From Cellulomonas humilata (GTDB lineage Bacteria > Actinomycetota > Actinomycetes > Actinomycetales > Cellulomonadaceae): 64,000 bases of DNA. Below, piece after piece: positions 17,649 to 26,174 of this stretch (the first letter of the stretch is position 1; each line of letters begins with the position of its first letter). Made by a program: the position numbers and the translations under genes. The stretch is from contig NZ_JAUSVB010000008.1 in NCBI RefSeq assembly GCF_030814415.1, positions 20,327 through 84,326 of the forward strand, read 5' to 3'. The notes under the pieces were generated by a model that saw nothing but the letters and a program-made list of their open reading frames with translations, made no database searches and was not told where the DNA came from.

Positions 17649-18511
17649 AGATCATTGAGATCCGTCCCGATGAGCTCGAAGTTAGCTCTGACTTTTCCCG
17701 CTCTACCAGTACCCGCTCGTTCGAGGATCGGCTGCGCTCCTCTATTGAGGCGATTGGCCTGGCGGAGCCTCTTAAGGTGGTCAAGAAGCCCTCCGGCGGA
17801 TACCTGGTGATCGATGGGATTCTGCGTCTCCAGGCTGTCAGAAACATTCGATCACGTGATCCCCAGAGGTTTTCCACAGTTCCCGCGTATCTCCTCGACT
17901 ATTCCAGGCGGTTCGAAATCCGGTTTCAATCGGACATCTACCAAGATCTTTTGCCCAGCCAACTCGCGACGTTGGTAGAACACCTGCACAGGGCGGAGAG
18001 CGTGCGCAAGCTGGAGATCGCCAGGTTTATCGGCGTCTCACCAGCGACTCTTCGGAATTACACCGGTCTTTGGCGCCTCCTCGAGCGCGGTGGTCTCTTC
18101 GCAAAGATTGTTGAGCTGATGGACGTGGGTGTCTTTCCCGCATCCAACCCTTACGCATGGCTGCGCCTCACCGAGACTGGTCTCGAGCGGGCGATCCTGG
18201 TCCACTTTTCAAGCGGTCAGGAGCCTGAGGCGTGGATTGACGGTGCGGTTCGCGACGCGCGGCTCGGACAGGCCGCACGCTATCAGCTAAAGCACGTGGA
18301 ATCGGTTACGGCGTCGTTGCCCGCAGATTGTTATCGCGTCGGCGAGGACGTGCGAGCGATCAAACGAGACTTGGGCCTGCGGCGGGCCGCGGACCGCGCA
18401 GACATGGAAGACCTTCGTGAGGTGCGAGGAAAGCTCATCGAGGTCTCTCGAAACACGCGCGAGCCGGTTCTTAGGGTCGCCGCAACAGCGCTGTCGGAGT
18501 ACTTGTCATGA
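17645..18511 (+). CDS. ParB-like domain protein 2
   Basis: The 288-residue protein starts at a GTG overlapping the previous stop by four bases. Residues about 1-90 form a second ParB-like domain (IIEIRPDELEVSSD, LAEPLKVVKKPSGGYLVIDG, ILRLQAVRN..VPAYLLDY). A helical DNA-binding region follows (KLEIARFIGVSPATLRNYTGLW). The arginine-containing nucleotide motif is less canonical than in its neighbour (DGILRLQAV in place of GxxR). A pair of tandem, coupled ParB-like genes suggests a heterodimer with divided roles. It overlaps the methyltransferase ATG by four bases, so the three are made together. Confidence 0.82.
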   Translation: MKIIEIRPDELEVSSDFSRSTSTRSFEDRLRSSIEAIGLAEPLKVVKKPSGGYLVIDGILRLQAVRNIRSRDPQRFSTVPAYLLDYSRRFEIRFQSDIYQDLLPSQLATLVEHLHRAESVRKLEIARFIGVSPATLRNYTGLWRLLERGGLFAKIVELMDVGVFPASNPYAWLRLTETGLERAILVHFSSGQEPEAWIDGAVRDARLGQAARYQLKHVESVTASLPADCYRVGEDVRAIKRDLGLRRAADRADMEDLREVRGKLIEVSRNTREPVLRVAATALSEYLS

Positions 18512-19866
18512 GCACGAGCCCCATTTGGTCGCAGGACGCGTATTTTGATTCTCCAGAGCCCGAATCGGTCGACGGCGGGACCACTTCGCATGGCGATCTT
18601 TGGCATACCGTGAGCTCTCGCTGGGGCCATGCAATGCACGCGATGTGCTCGTACTACGGCATGTTCCCTGCGAAGGTTGCCCACTACTTCATTCAGCGCT
18701 ATTCCCTGCCTGGAGATCTCGTTGTCGACCCTTTTAGCGGTCGCGGGACGACAGCCCTCCAGGCGAGAATGGAAGGTCGGCGAGCGATCTGCAATGATTT
18801 GAGCCCCTTGGCGTTTGTGCTTTCGAGCGCGAAGGTTGCCCCACCGGGGTGGCGCGCGGTCAACGCCTACGTGGACGAACTAGAGCAGCAATTCAGGTTC
18901 TCTGCTTACGACGGCGTCGATGTGTCTGAAGACATTCGGATGCTGTATCACGACAACACACTGCGACAGCTTGTCTATTTGAGAGAGCGGCTGCTGAGCA
19001 CACCGGTTGACCAGTGGTCGCCGAACGAGTTCATGGTTGGCGGCGCACTTGCGGGAATCATGCATGGTGGATGGCGGCGTGACGGGAGCTCGCAGTACCT
19101 AAGCATCAGCATGCCAAATACGTTCAGCATGTCGCCCTCCTACGTGGCGAAGTACATCGCGGAGAATGGCCTTCAGAAGCTAGACCAGGACGTGTTTGAG
19201 CGGCTGCGCGACAAGCTGGCGCGCCTCTACCTTGATGACTATGCGGGCGAGGGCGGCCAGACCTTCCACCAAGACGCAGTCGAACTGCTTATGGGGTCCA
19301 AAGGAACCCATGCCAACGCCGACCTCATCGTGACCTCGCCGCCATACCTAGGGGTCGTAAACTATGGCGCATCGAACTGGATCCGTCTCTGGCTTCTGGG
19401 TATAGACGGGGTTTCTCGGGATCAAGGCGCGGGCCGAAAGCGGCTCGATGCAGCTCTTGACCATAGCCACACGTACGCCACGTACCGAGACTTCATGCTG
19501 CGAACGCTTCACGGCGTCGAGCGCTCTCTGAAGCGCGATGGCGTCGCTGTTCTCGTGATCGGTGACGTTGCAGAGTCGGGAAAGCGACCAGTTCCGCTTG
19601 CCGCCAACTTGTGGGACGACGTGAAGTCGGAAACCAATCTTCGTTTGCTCGAGCTCGTTGAGGATGACCTACCAACGCAGAACAAGGTGAGCAGGATCTG
19701 GGGTGAAACCAAGGGGCAGGCGACGAATCGAGATTGTGCGTTGATCCTCACCCACGCTGATGGGGACCCGGACCTTAGTAGAACCGAGATTGATTGGTCC
19801 GAGCCGTACCGGGACGGCGGGCCCGATGCCGCGCACGATCGCCTCCGCCGCAACCGCGCAAGGTGA
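18508..19866 (+). CDS. DNA N4/N6 amino-methyltransferase
   Basis: The 452-residue protein has the AdoMet-binding motif DPFSGRGTT near residues 74-82 and the catalytic TSPPYLGVVNY near 275-285. That N-terminal-to-C-terminal order (motif I before IV) is the beta-class-like arrangement with inserted helical material. TSPPY indicates methylation of an exocyclic amine, N4-cytosine or N6-adenine. Target recognition cannot be read. It is translationally coupled to the ParB-like gene before it and the DUF1643-like gene after it. It is expected to mark self DNA for the cassette. Confidence 0.92.
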   Translation: MSTSPIWSQDAYFDSPEPESVDGGTTSHGDLWHTVSSRWGHAMHAMCSYYGMFPAKVAHYFIQRYSLPGDLVVDPFSGRGTTALQARMEGRRAICNDLSPLAFVLSSAKVAPPGWRAVNAYVDELEQQFRFSAYDGVDVSEDIRMLYHDNTLRQLVYLRERLLSTPVDQWSPNEFMVGGALAGIMHGGWRRDGSSQYLSISMPNTFSMSPSYVAKYIAENGLQKLDQDVFERLRDKLARLYLDDYAGEGGQTFHQDAVELLMGSKGTHANADLIVTSPPYLGVVNYGASNWIRLWLLGIDGVSRDQGAGRKRLDAALDHSHTYATYRDFMLRTLHGVERSLKRDGVAVLVIGDVAESGKRPVPLAANLWDDVKSETNLRLLELVEDDLPTQNKVSRIWGETKGQATNRDCALILTHADGDPDLSRTEIDWSEPYRDGGPDAAHDRLRRNRAR

Positions 19867-20408
19867 TAGCGGGTGCCCCCCGAGACCGTCAAGGGGAGGC
19901 TGACAACGGCGCTGCTCGGCTTGCAGTCGTCTGCCTCAATCCGCCGAGCTCGAGCACCGGGAGCCGCACGCTTGGTGGTGTCCGGCGGCTCGCCGACGGT
20001 CTCGGGATCAACGACACCCTCACGGTCAACTTGCTTGACGTCCCATCGCAGTCGTTCGATGACTTTCCGACGGTAGGGGCTGACGAGCTACGTTGGCGCT
20101 CATCCCGCGAGCACCTCGCGTCTTCGCTTGAGATGCTCCGACCGGAGCGGGACGTTGTCGTCGCAGCGTGGGGGCTGTCAAAGTTCCGAGAGCCCTCACG
20201 GAGCCTGCTCAGCAGCCAGATTCGATGGCTGGTGCTTTTCCTTGACTCTGAGGGCTGGAGCCAGATGCATACGTTCGGCGGGCGGCCTCGGCACCCCTCC
20301 CGTTGGCACCAGTACGTAAGCGATAAGTACGGCAGGTTCTCTGAGTTTGAGCCGAGTGAGAGGTACGCTGCAGCCCTAACGAGTGGGCGACTCTCGGAGC
20401 TTCTTTGA
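19863..20408 (+). CDS. DUF1643-like protein
   Basis: The 181-residue protein, taken from the GTG at 19863, overlaps the methyltransferase stop (GTGA). Earlier in-frame residues lie inside the methylase gene. The core VVCLNPPSSSTGSRTLGGV, then VNLLDVP and VVAAWGLSKF, fits the DUF1643 pattern (a LNPS-type loop followed by a Rossmann-like strand and AWG). The C-terminal HTFGGRPRHPSRW fits the usual H-P ending. DUF1643 proteins are often found next to DNA-modification genes, but their activity is not established. I am moderately sure of the family. Confidence 0.62.
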   Translation: MIAGAPRDRQGEADNGAARLAVVCLNPPSSSTGSRTLGGVRRLADGLGINDTLTVNLLDVPSQSFDDFPTVGADELRWRSSREHLASSLEMLRPERDVVVAAWGLSKFREPSRSLLSSQIRWLVLFLDSEGWSQMHTFGGRPRHPSRWHQYVSDKYGRFSEFEPSERYAAALTSGRLSELL

Positions 20409-20472
20409 TCCGGATCGCTGTGTCGCCTGGGCCTCGAGCTATTCTTGAATTCGACTGTGAGTGAGTGTGAGG

Positions 20473-21270
20473 ATGTCGACCCTTTCCGACCTCGTGGAGG
20501 CACTGGAACGCGATGGCGCTCCAGAGCGTGCCGAGCGGTCAAATTCGGTCTTGGCGAAGTACGACGAGGGTCAGAGCGCCTACGATCTTCTTTGGTGTTA
20601 TTCCGTTGGGCACGTGTTTGTGCGTCCGGAGACGCGTGGTGTGAAGCCCTTTGACTGCGACCAGCATGGGGTCCCTAGAGGTGCCCCGCGGGCAGCTGCG
20701 GTGCTGCCGCCCCCTCCTTCGAGCCCCACCTCAGGAGCTTCTGTCGACGACTTAACGCATTCACCTCGGGCCGAAGGCGCTCGGCCCGCAGTCGACGGCG
20801 GCTACGCTTCGGTCCGCTTTGCACACGATGCGGTGACGGTCCCGGGAGACGTTCGTGAAGTCGTCAATGCCGTCGTAGCGGGTGTGCCGGCGCTCGCAGA
20901 CACGGTTAGCTCAGCGGGTGGCGTGAATAGGCAGCTCCTTAAAGGAGCCATTGGCCCGATCCTGAGCGAGTTCGGTCTCAAACCGGGCAGCGGCCGAGGA
21001 AGCTTCGCAGCATGGGAGATCGACTACGTGAGTTCGGCTCGCGCGGTGACGGTAAGTGTCCAGACCGGTCGCGCCGCCGCAAACAACACCGCACTTCTGG
21101 CCCTGCTTGCGGCGGCCGCGCTTCCTGAGGTCGATTGGGCGGTAATTGTTCTCCCACACAAGTACAAGGGCGCGAATGCATTCGATGCGGTAGCAAATCA
21201 ATTTCTAGCCTTGACGAGAGTGCGCGGAGTCTCTCTTTCCCTTCAGGGAGCATTTATTGTTGGTTTCTAG
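20473..21270 (+). CDS. Candidate restriction-endonuclease-like protein (BglII/BamHI-like fold)
   Basis: The protein has 265 residues from the ATG at 20473 (a GTG at 20461 is possible). The N-terminal part is variable and Pro/Ala-rich. The C-terminal part has a pattern recalling BglII/BamHI-type endonucleases: QLLKGAIGPILSEFGL, then WEIDYVSSARAVTVSVQTG, NTALLALLAAA, and WAVIVLPHKYKG. In BglII the catalytic set is an Asp followed by E-x-Q; here EID supplies the Asp, but the E position of E-x-Q appears to be Ser (SVQ). It may be an inactive or altered nuclease, or a different family. It closes the methyltransferase sub-operon, as expected for the cutting partner. Confidence 0.55.
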   Translation: MSTLSDLVEALERDGAPERAERSNSVLAKYDEGQSAYDLLWCYSVGHVFVRPETRGVKPFDCDQHGVPRGAPRAAAVLPPPPSSPTSGASVDDLTHSPRAEGARPAVDGGYASVRFAHDAVTVPGDVREVVNAVVAGVPALADTVSSAGGVNRQLLKGAIGPILSEFGLKPGSGRGSFAAWEIDYVSSARAVTVSVQTGRAAANNTALLALLAAAALPEVDWAVIVLPHKYKGANAFDAVANQFLALTRVRGVSLSLQGAFIVGF

Positions 21271-21798
21271 GGGGCTCGGACGTAAGGCTCGAGTCTGGTG
21301 GTTAAATCGCAAATGTACAACCGTTCTTAACCGGTGATGCCGCGCGTCGACGACCGCTGAGTCCGGCACGCAGAGTGCGGAGCATGGGTGCCTGAGCAAC
21401 GACCGATGTGGGCATGTCGACGGCCAGCCGTGCGAGGTTGTCGTTCGTCCAAGAGTGCGAGCACCCGCGTTGCCTTTGAGTCGGGGGACGGGCTCGAGAC
21501 GCACGGACGGTCGCTCTATGGAGCGGTGCTTGCCGTTCGTCTCGATATCCGTCGAACACCGGGGACGAGACGCTACGGTTCCCGGGTCAGCCCTGTCCAG
21601 CCTCCCGCCCGCCGCGGATGGGACGAGGCGTGTCGCAATGAATTGGCTGCTGCCGATCGGCAGCATTCGTGAGCACCACCACGTGGAGATCGCCAACAGC
21701 CGCGCCGCGAAGGAGCCAGAGTCAGTCATGGAGAGGTGCCAGGTGGCCGGACAGGCGTTGAAGGGCCGGTCCAGATCCAGCCAGAGGTACGACGGCTG
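21271..21798. other. 528-bp stretch with no supported gene
   Basis: This lies between the modification cassette and the SMC-like ATPase. Long frames cross it on both strands, including a minus-strand one reaching into the ATPase gene, but none has a ribosome site or a recognisable domain. A short AT-richer segment near 21290-21330 marks the boundary of the cassette. It may hold the promoter of the ATPase gene. Confidence 0.45.
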
Positions 21799-24378
21799 AT
21801 GTCGGAGCAAATGGAGGCCCCGGGGTCGGCGGCAACCGGATTGGTTGACCCTCGTGCGTTGCTCGCTCACTGGGCGAACGACAACGACGAGTGGGTTCGT
21901 CTGCTCGTCTCGGAGGTCATCGTCACTGGGCGTCCTGTCGGCGCCACCACGATCGAGAAGGCCTACCAGGTCTTCCGGCAGGAGAAGGCTCTCGACAAGC
22001 GCGAGCTGCCGACGGTCGCCAAACTCATCTTCGAGGCGCAGCTGGACGAGTCGGCACCGCCACTCGCCGTGACCCGCCTCTCCGAGGTGCATGGTGTCAA
22101 CGCCCTGATTGCAGGTGCCGTGATCGAGCCGCACGAGGGCCTGACGATCCTGTACGGCGAGAACGGCACGGGGAAGACCGGTTACTCACGGATCTTCAAG
22201 GCTCTGGCGAACAGCCGCACCGCCGATACGATCCTCGGCAACGTTGAGACCGACCCTGCCGAGGGGCAGACCGCCAAGGTGGAGTTCAAGCTTGGCGACG
22301 ACGAACAAAGCCTGACGTGGACCGGCGAGCGGGGAGTCTCACCGTTCACGCGCATGTCGATCTTCGACAGTCCTGCGGTGACAACCCACGTCGACGATGA
22401 CCTCGACTACGTATACACACCGGCATCTCTAGCTCTCTTCAACCACGTGACGGCTGCCATCCAGGCGGTCACCGCCCAGATTGATGCGGCGATTGGCACA
22501 CTCAGCGCGGGTAGCTCTGGGCTCATCTCGAGGTTCCAGCGCGGGTCGCGCATTTATCCGCTGATCGAGGCGCTCGGGGCGTCAACCGATCTAGCTGATC
22601 TGAAGGCAAAGGCGGTGACAGACGGCGATGCCGACCAGAAGCTCGACGTTCTGACCCAAGCCGTAGGCGCACTGCGGGCAAACACAATGGGCACCCAGAT
22701 CGCGGCGCTCAGGGCGGAGCAGCGCGTCCTGACGCAGGCTGTGGCGGCTGCCGAGGCACTCCTGGCGTTCGATGCGACTGCCTATAACGAGACACTTGTG
22801 AGGCGCGCAGAGCTCACGGTCGACCACGAGACATTCCGGAGCGAGCTGTTCGCCGCTGCGGACCTACCTGCGGATCCCGACGACAGCTGGAGCAACTTCA
22901 TCGAGGCTGGCGAGAAACATCGCCAGCACCTCGTCGAGCTTGAGGCACACGACTCGAATCGCTGCCTCTACTGCCGTCAGCCTCTTCTCGATCCCGCACG
23001 GGTGCTGATCGCCAGGTACTCGATCTACCTCGAAGACAAGATCTCAGCCGACATCCGCGCCACCGACACCATCATGGCTGGGTTCAAGCGTCAGATCACG
23101 AACATTAAGAACAGCGAGCTTGTCGCCTTCATTGGCGAGTACTCGGCCGAGGAAGAGAAGCCGACCCACTTCTCGCAGGTTGTGGCGATCGAGGGTGCGA
23201 GCAGTGCACTGGCGACCGCTGTGGCCGAAGCCAAGCCCGCGAGCCTCACGATCTCAGCCGTCGTCACCAACCCCAATGCTGACGTCGAGGCTGCTCTGGC
23301 CACCGTTGGCGCCAATATCTCGACGCTGGAGACGCTGCAGCAGAATCGGGCGCAAGTGCTCGAAGAGAAGCAGGCGGAACTGCTGGAGTCCAAGGCCGCC
23401 GTCGAGCTCGGCAAGTCCTGGCCCCTGATCGAAGCTCAAGTTAAGAGCGCCAAGGAGGCCGATCAGCTCAAGACCCTCAAGCGTCCACTGCCGTCGCAAG
23501 GACGGGCGGTCACGGAGCTGGCGAAGACCGCAAGCGACCAGCTCATCAACCAGAGCTTCGACGTGCTGTTCCTCGAGGAGTGCGAAGCGCTCCGAGCGCG
23601 ACCGCTGAAGTTGCAGTTCGTGGGACGCGAGGGCAGGGCGCAGCGGCGAAAGGTTATGAGCGGCAGGCACAAGCCATCGAAAGTCCTGTCGGAGGGTGAG
23701 CAGAAGGTGCTCGCGCTCGCCGACTTCCTGGCTGAGGCACGGCTGGCTGGCATCACCGCACCGGTGATTTTCGACGACCCCGTATCGAGCCTCGACCATC
23801 GCCGGATAAACGAGGTTGCTCAGCGCATAGCGCGGTTGGCCGACGACAACCAGGTCATCGTCTTCACTCACGACATCCTGTTCGCGACGACGCTCCTTGG
23901 GCTATTCGAGAAGTCGAAGCGGTGCGTCTACTTCCAGGTCACTGATGAAGACGGCAAGGGGAAGGTGACTCGTGCGACTGGTCCTCGTTGGGACACGTTG
24001 AGCGGTATCCGCGGGAAGATCAACACCACGATCGAGGCTGCGAAGCAGCAGGATGGAGAGGCGCGCGACGCGCTCGTTCGGGTTGGCTACGGCTGGCTGA
24101 GGTCATGGTGTGAGGTCTTCACCGAGACCGAGCTGTTCCAAGGTGTAACGCAGCGATACCAGCCGAACGTTGGCATGACCCGGCTGCAGAACGTCAACAC
24201 GGACAAACTTGGCGACATCATCCCGAAGGTCACAGAGGTGTTTGAGGAGGCCTGCCGGTACATCGACGGTCACTCTCAGCCACTCGTGACTCTCGGTGTG
24301 AGTCCGACACTGGCGGGTCTCGAGCAGCGCTGGGCTGAACTCCGGGAGCTGAAGAAGCTCAACGAGGACAAGTCGTGA
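21799..24378 (+). CDS. SMC-like AAA ATPase (AAA_13/PrrC-like N-terminal), stand-alone
   Basis: The 859-residue protein starts at ATG 21799. Walker A GENGTGKTGYSRIFKAL lies near residues 118-134. A long helical region is interrupted by a zinc-hook-like CLYCRQPL near 388. Walker B and D-loop FDDPVSSLDH lie near 655, and the switch VIVFTHDILFA near 690. About 160 residues after the ATPase core could be an effector domain; I see no nuclease motif there. This architecture belongs to the AAA_13 group that includes PrrC/RloC-type anticodon nucleases and Septu-like ATPases. No partner gene follows. The start could be at 21736, but that extension looks non-coding. Confidence 0.85.
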   Translation: MSEQMEAPGSAATGLVDPRALLAHWANDNDEWVRLLVSEVIVTGRPVGATTIEKAYQVFRQEKALDKRELPTVAKLIFEAQLDESAPPLAVTRLSEVHGVNALIAGAVIEPHEGLTILYGENGTGKTGYSRIFKALANSRTADTILGNVETDPAEGQTAKVEFKLGDDEQSLTWTGERGVSPFTRMSIFDSPAVTTHVDDDLDYVYTPASLALFNHVTAAIQAVTAQIDAAIGTLSAGSSGLISRFQRGSRIYPLIEALGASTDLADLKAKAVTDGDADQKLDVLTQAVGALRANTMGTQIAALRAEQRVLTQAVAAAEALLAFDATAYNETLVRRAELTVDHETFRSELFAAADLPADPDDSWSNFIEAGEKHRQHLVELEAHDSNRCLYCRQPLLDPARVLIARYSIYLEDKISADIRATDTIMAGFKRQITNIKNSELVAFIGEYSAEEEKPTHFSQVVAIEGASSALATAVAEAKPASLTISAVVTNPNADVEAALATVGANISTLETLQQNRAQVLEEKQAELLESKAAVELGKSWPLIEAQVKSAKEADQLKTLKRPLPSQGRAVTELAKTASDQLINQSFDVLFLEECEALRARPLKLQFVGREGRAQRRKVMSGRHKPSKVLSEGEQKVLALADFLAEARLAGITAPVIFDDPVSSLDHRRINEVAQRIARLADDNQVIVFTHDILFATTLLGLFEKSKRCVYFQVTDEDGKGKVTRATGPRWDTLSGIRGKINTTIEAAKQQDGEARDALVRVGYGWLRSWCEVFTETELFQGVTQRYQPNVGMTRLQNVNTDKLGDIIPKVTEVFEEACRYIDGHSQPLVTLGVSPTLAGLEQRWAELRELKKLNEDKS

Positions 24379-24519
24379 GCCTGCTGACGTTCACGCGTAT
24401 CGCTCCGCTCTGATCCCGGACACATGTTGAGCGTGCGGGACCCGGTAGACAGATCGTGACACCGCTGCCGGCGCCACCGCCAGCAGATCCGGGTGTGATC
24501 CATCTGCCGAAGCGGTCAT

Positions 24520-24638
24520 GTTGACCATGTCAACGGATCGCTTCGAAGCGCGGGGGCACCGACCGACCGACGGTCGTAGACGTGCAGATCAGAAGTTGGC
24601 GTGCGTCCGCCGGTATTCACCGAGTCGCCTTCGATTCC
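24520..24638 (+). repeat. 119-bp dispersed repeat, copy A
   Basis: This is one of three copies of exactly 119 bp in the window (others at 33219 and 60122). It opens with an inverted repeat GTTGAC-CAT-GTCAAC, then a hairpin CGCTTCGAAGCG, then a conserved GTGCAGATCA, and ends GCCTTCGATTCC, which looks like a tRNA T-loop. By hand alignment it shares about 75% of bases with copy B. Sequence conservation stops at the ATTCC. All three copies have the same orientation. Confidence 0.85.
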
Positions 24639-24713
24639 CCGTCGCTCCGTCACCAGGGCGCGGCTGCTGATATTCCGACCAGGTGATCCAGCCCGTCGAG
24701 TTGCGGAAACCGC

Positions 24714-24947
24714 TCAACGCAGTCTCCAGATACCGTGGCCCTTCGGCGCCGCCAAAGCGAACAGATCCTCGCCTTTGAAGTTCGCGGAGTCGGACGAGTG
24801 GCACTCGAGAGCGTTCCTGACGGTGGCTTCCCAGGACCCCGCCACGCCAGGTCGCTGCACCCTGACCTGTGCGTAAATCTGCGCCAGCGACGCCGAACCC
24901 CCGAGAGCACGGAGAGCATCGACGACTTCCAGCTTCCAGGGCTTCAT
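24714..24947 (-). CDS. Small winged-helix protein (Mrr-N/HARE-HTH-like)
   Basis: The 77-residue protein is taken from the ATG at 24947 (MKPWKLEVVDALRALGG). The sequence follows the pattern of the N-terminal winged helix of Mrr-type and HARE-HTH proteins: LAQIYAQV, a SWEATVRNALECHSSDS helix, and LFALAAPKGHGIWRLR at the end. In most proteins this domain is fused to a nuclease or modification enzyme; here it stands alone, 75 bp after repeat copy A. It could be a remnant of a larger nuclease gene or a free regulator. Confidence 0.65.
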   Translation of the reverse strand: MKPWKLEVVDALRALGGSASLAQIYAQVRVQRPGVAGSWEATVRNALECHSSDSANFKGEDLFALAAPKGHGIWRLR

Positions 24948-25063
24948 GCCAGGACGATAGGGCACGGCCGCCGCTGTGGCGCGGTCGAGACAGGCTCGTG
25001 GCACCCTCGGAGCGCGGCCCGCGAGGGTGCGCGGCCGGTCGTTCGCGACGATGGCTGCCTGGA

Positions 25064-26137
25064 TTAGCGCCAGTTTGCCTGCTCGTCTATGTCCCAGACC
25101 GCTTTGCGGGCGACCTGTTCGACTTTCTCAAAGCAGTCCTCGATGGCTGCGAACTCGGTGAAGAGTGCATGCTTGTCGCTCATGCTCTCCAGGGCAGTTG
25201 CCCTCTCGACCCATGACCTGAGGTCGTTCATCGTCAGCGGGTAGTTTCGACTCCGCATCACCTCGGGGTCGAAAATTGCTTCCGCGTCGCCGTCTTGTAT
25301 CTGCATTGCGAGGATTGCATCACCAGGGATCACATCACGGCCGGTGAGGTTCTCCTCGACGTACGCAATATTGTCCTGGAGGTCAGCAAGGCGCGCCAGG
25401 AGATGCTCGCCTAGCGCACTCCGCACCGCATTGAGGTCGAGTTGCACAGCCTCCCTCAGTTGCTTGGCGGCTAGATGGGGCAGCTGGAACAGGTCTCGAG
25501 GGGTGGGGAGATCTTCGTGGAGGAGCGCGAGCTCGGGGCCAAGTGGTTTATCGAAATCGCCGCTGATTAGAGTGTCGGGCTCGTAGTTTTCGAGCACGGT
25601 ACAGGCCGCGTCGACGTATACCAGCACGGCGGGTCGGATTACCTCGATCCGGTGATGGTCACGATGATAGGTCTCGTTCCGATATTCATGTAGTTTCTTG
25701 AGCACTGGCCCGAGGTCATTGGGCAGCCTGCCCCGTCCAATCAGAAAGTCAATCTTCTCCGCGAACTCACGGTCGATCTTGCTTCGCCTTCTCTTCGAGA
25801 CCACTGTTGCTTCGAGCTTCTCGATCTCCGCCCGAAGCCAGTCCGCGCCGAGTCTCTGGCGTTCCGCACGAAAGACGCGGTCGGACCCAGTCTCGATTCG
25901 ACGCAAGTTCTCCAGTTGAGCGAAAGGATAGCGTTCGCCATCCAACTCGGACTTTGCCATGCGATGCATGATCAATTCGACGGCGCTGTCGAGCAGGATA
26001 TACGCTAGCCGGAGCTGAGGAACCCGCCCGATCGCGATAAGGCGCTCGACCTCATTGAATTGCACGATTATCAGTTCGAGACTCTTCACCTGCGCCGCAC
26101 TTTCCGTCTCCGCCTGTCTCTTCGGACGGTTCCTCAC
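25064..26137 (-). CDS. HEPN-domain-like protein
   Basis: The 357-residue protein is taken from the GTG at 26137, 37 bp after the stop of the upstream gene; longer starts read through that gene. The N-terminal half is helical and ends in YRNETYH near residue 150. That is an R-x4-H motif with the Asn after Arg typical of HEPN ribonucleases. The surrounding RLAYILLDSAVELIMHR helix is also HEPN-like. The second half (QLPHLAAKQLREAVQLDLN...) is helical with no motif I know. HEPN proteins commonly cleave RNA as toxins or defence effectors. Base composition is less GC-rich than the flanks. Confidence 0.7.
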   Translation of the reverse strand: MRNRPKRQAETESAAQVKSLELIIVQFNEVERLIAIGRVPQLRLAYILLDSAVELIMHRMAKSELDGERYPFAQLENLRRIETGSDRVFRAERQRLGADWLRAEIEKLEATVVSKRRRSKIDREFAEKIDFLIGRGRLPNDLGPVLKKLHEYRNETYHRDHHRIEVIRPAVLVYVDAACTVLENYEPDTLISGDFDKPLGPELALLHEDLPTPRDLFQLPHLAAKQLREAVQLDLNAVRSALGEHLLARLADLQDNIAYVEENLTGRDVIPGDAILAMQIQDGDAEAIFDPEVMRSRNYPLTMNDLRSWVERATALESMSDKHALFTEFAAIEDCFEKVEQVARKAVWDIDEQANWR

Positions 26138-26174
26138 CGTACGGCTTCGACTCCTGCCATTGCATCTCGACGCG

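Noticed and set aside
16794..18511. A plasmid partitioning locus
   Set aside because: Two ParB-like genes without ParA, overlapping a methyltransferase gene, do not fit partitioning.
21205..22134. A 309-residue minus-strand frame before the SMC-like ATPase
   Set aside because: It overlaps the Walker A region of the ATPase on the other strand and shows no known domain.
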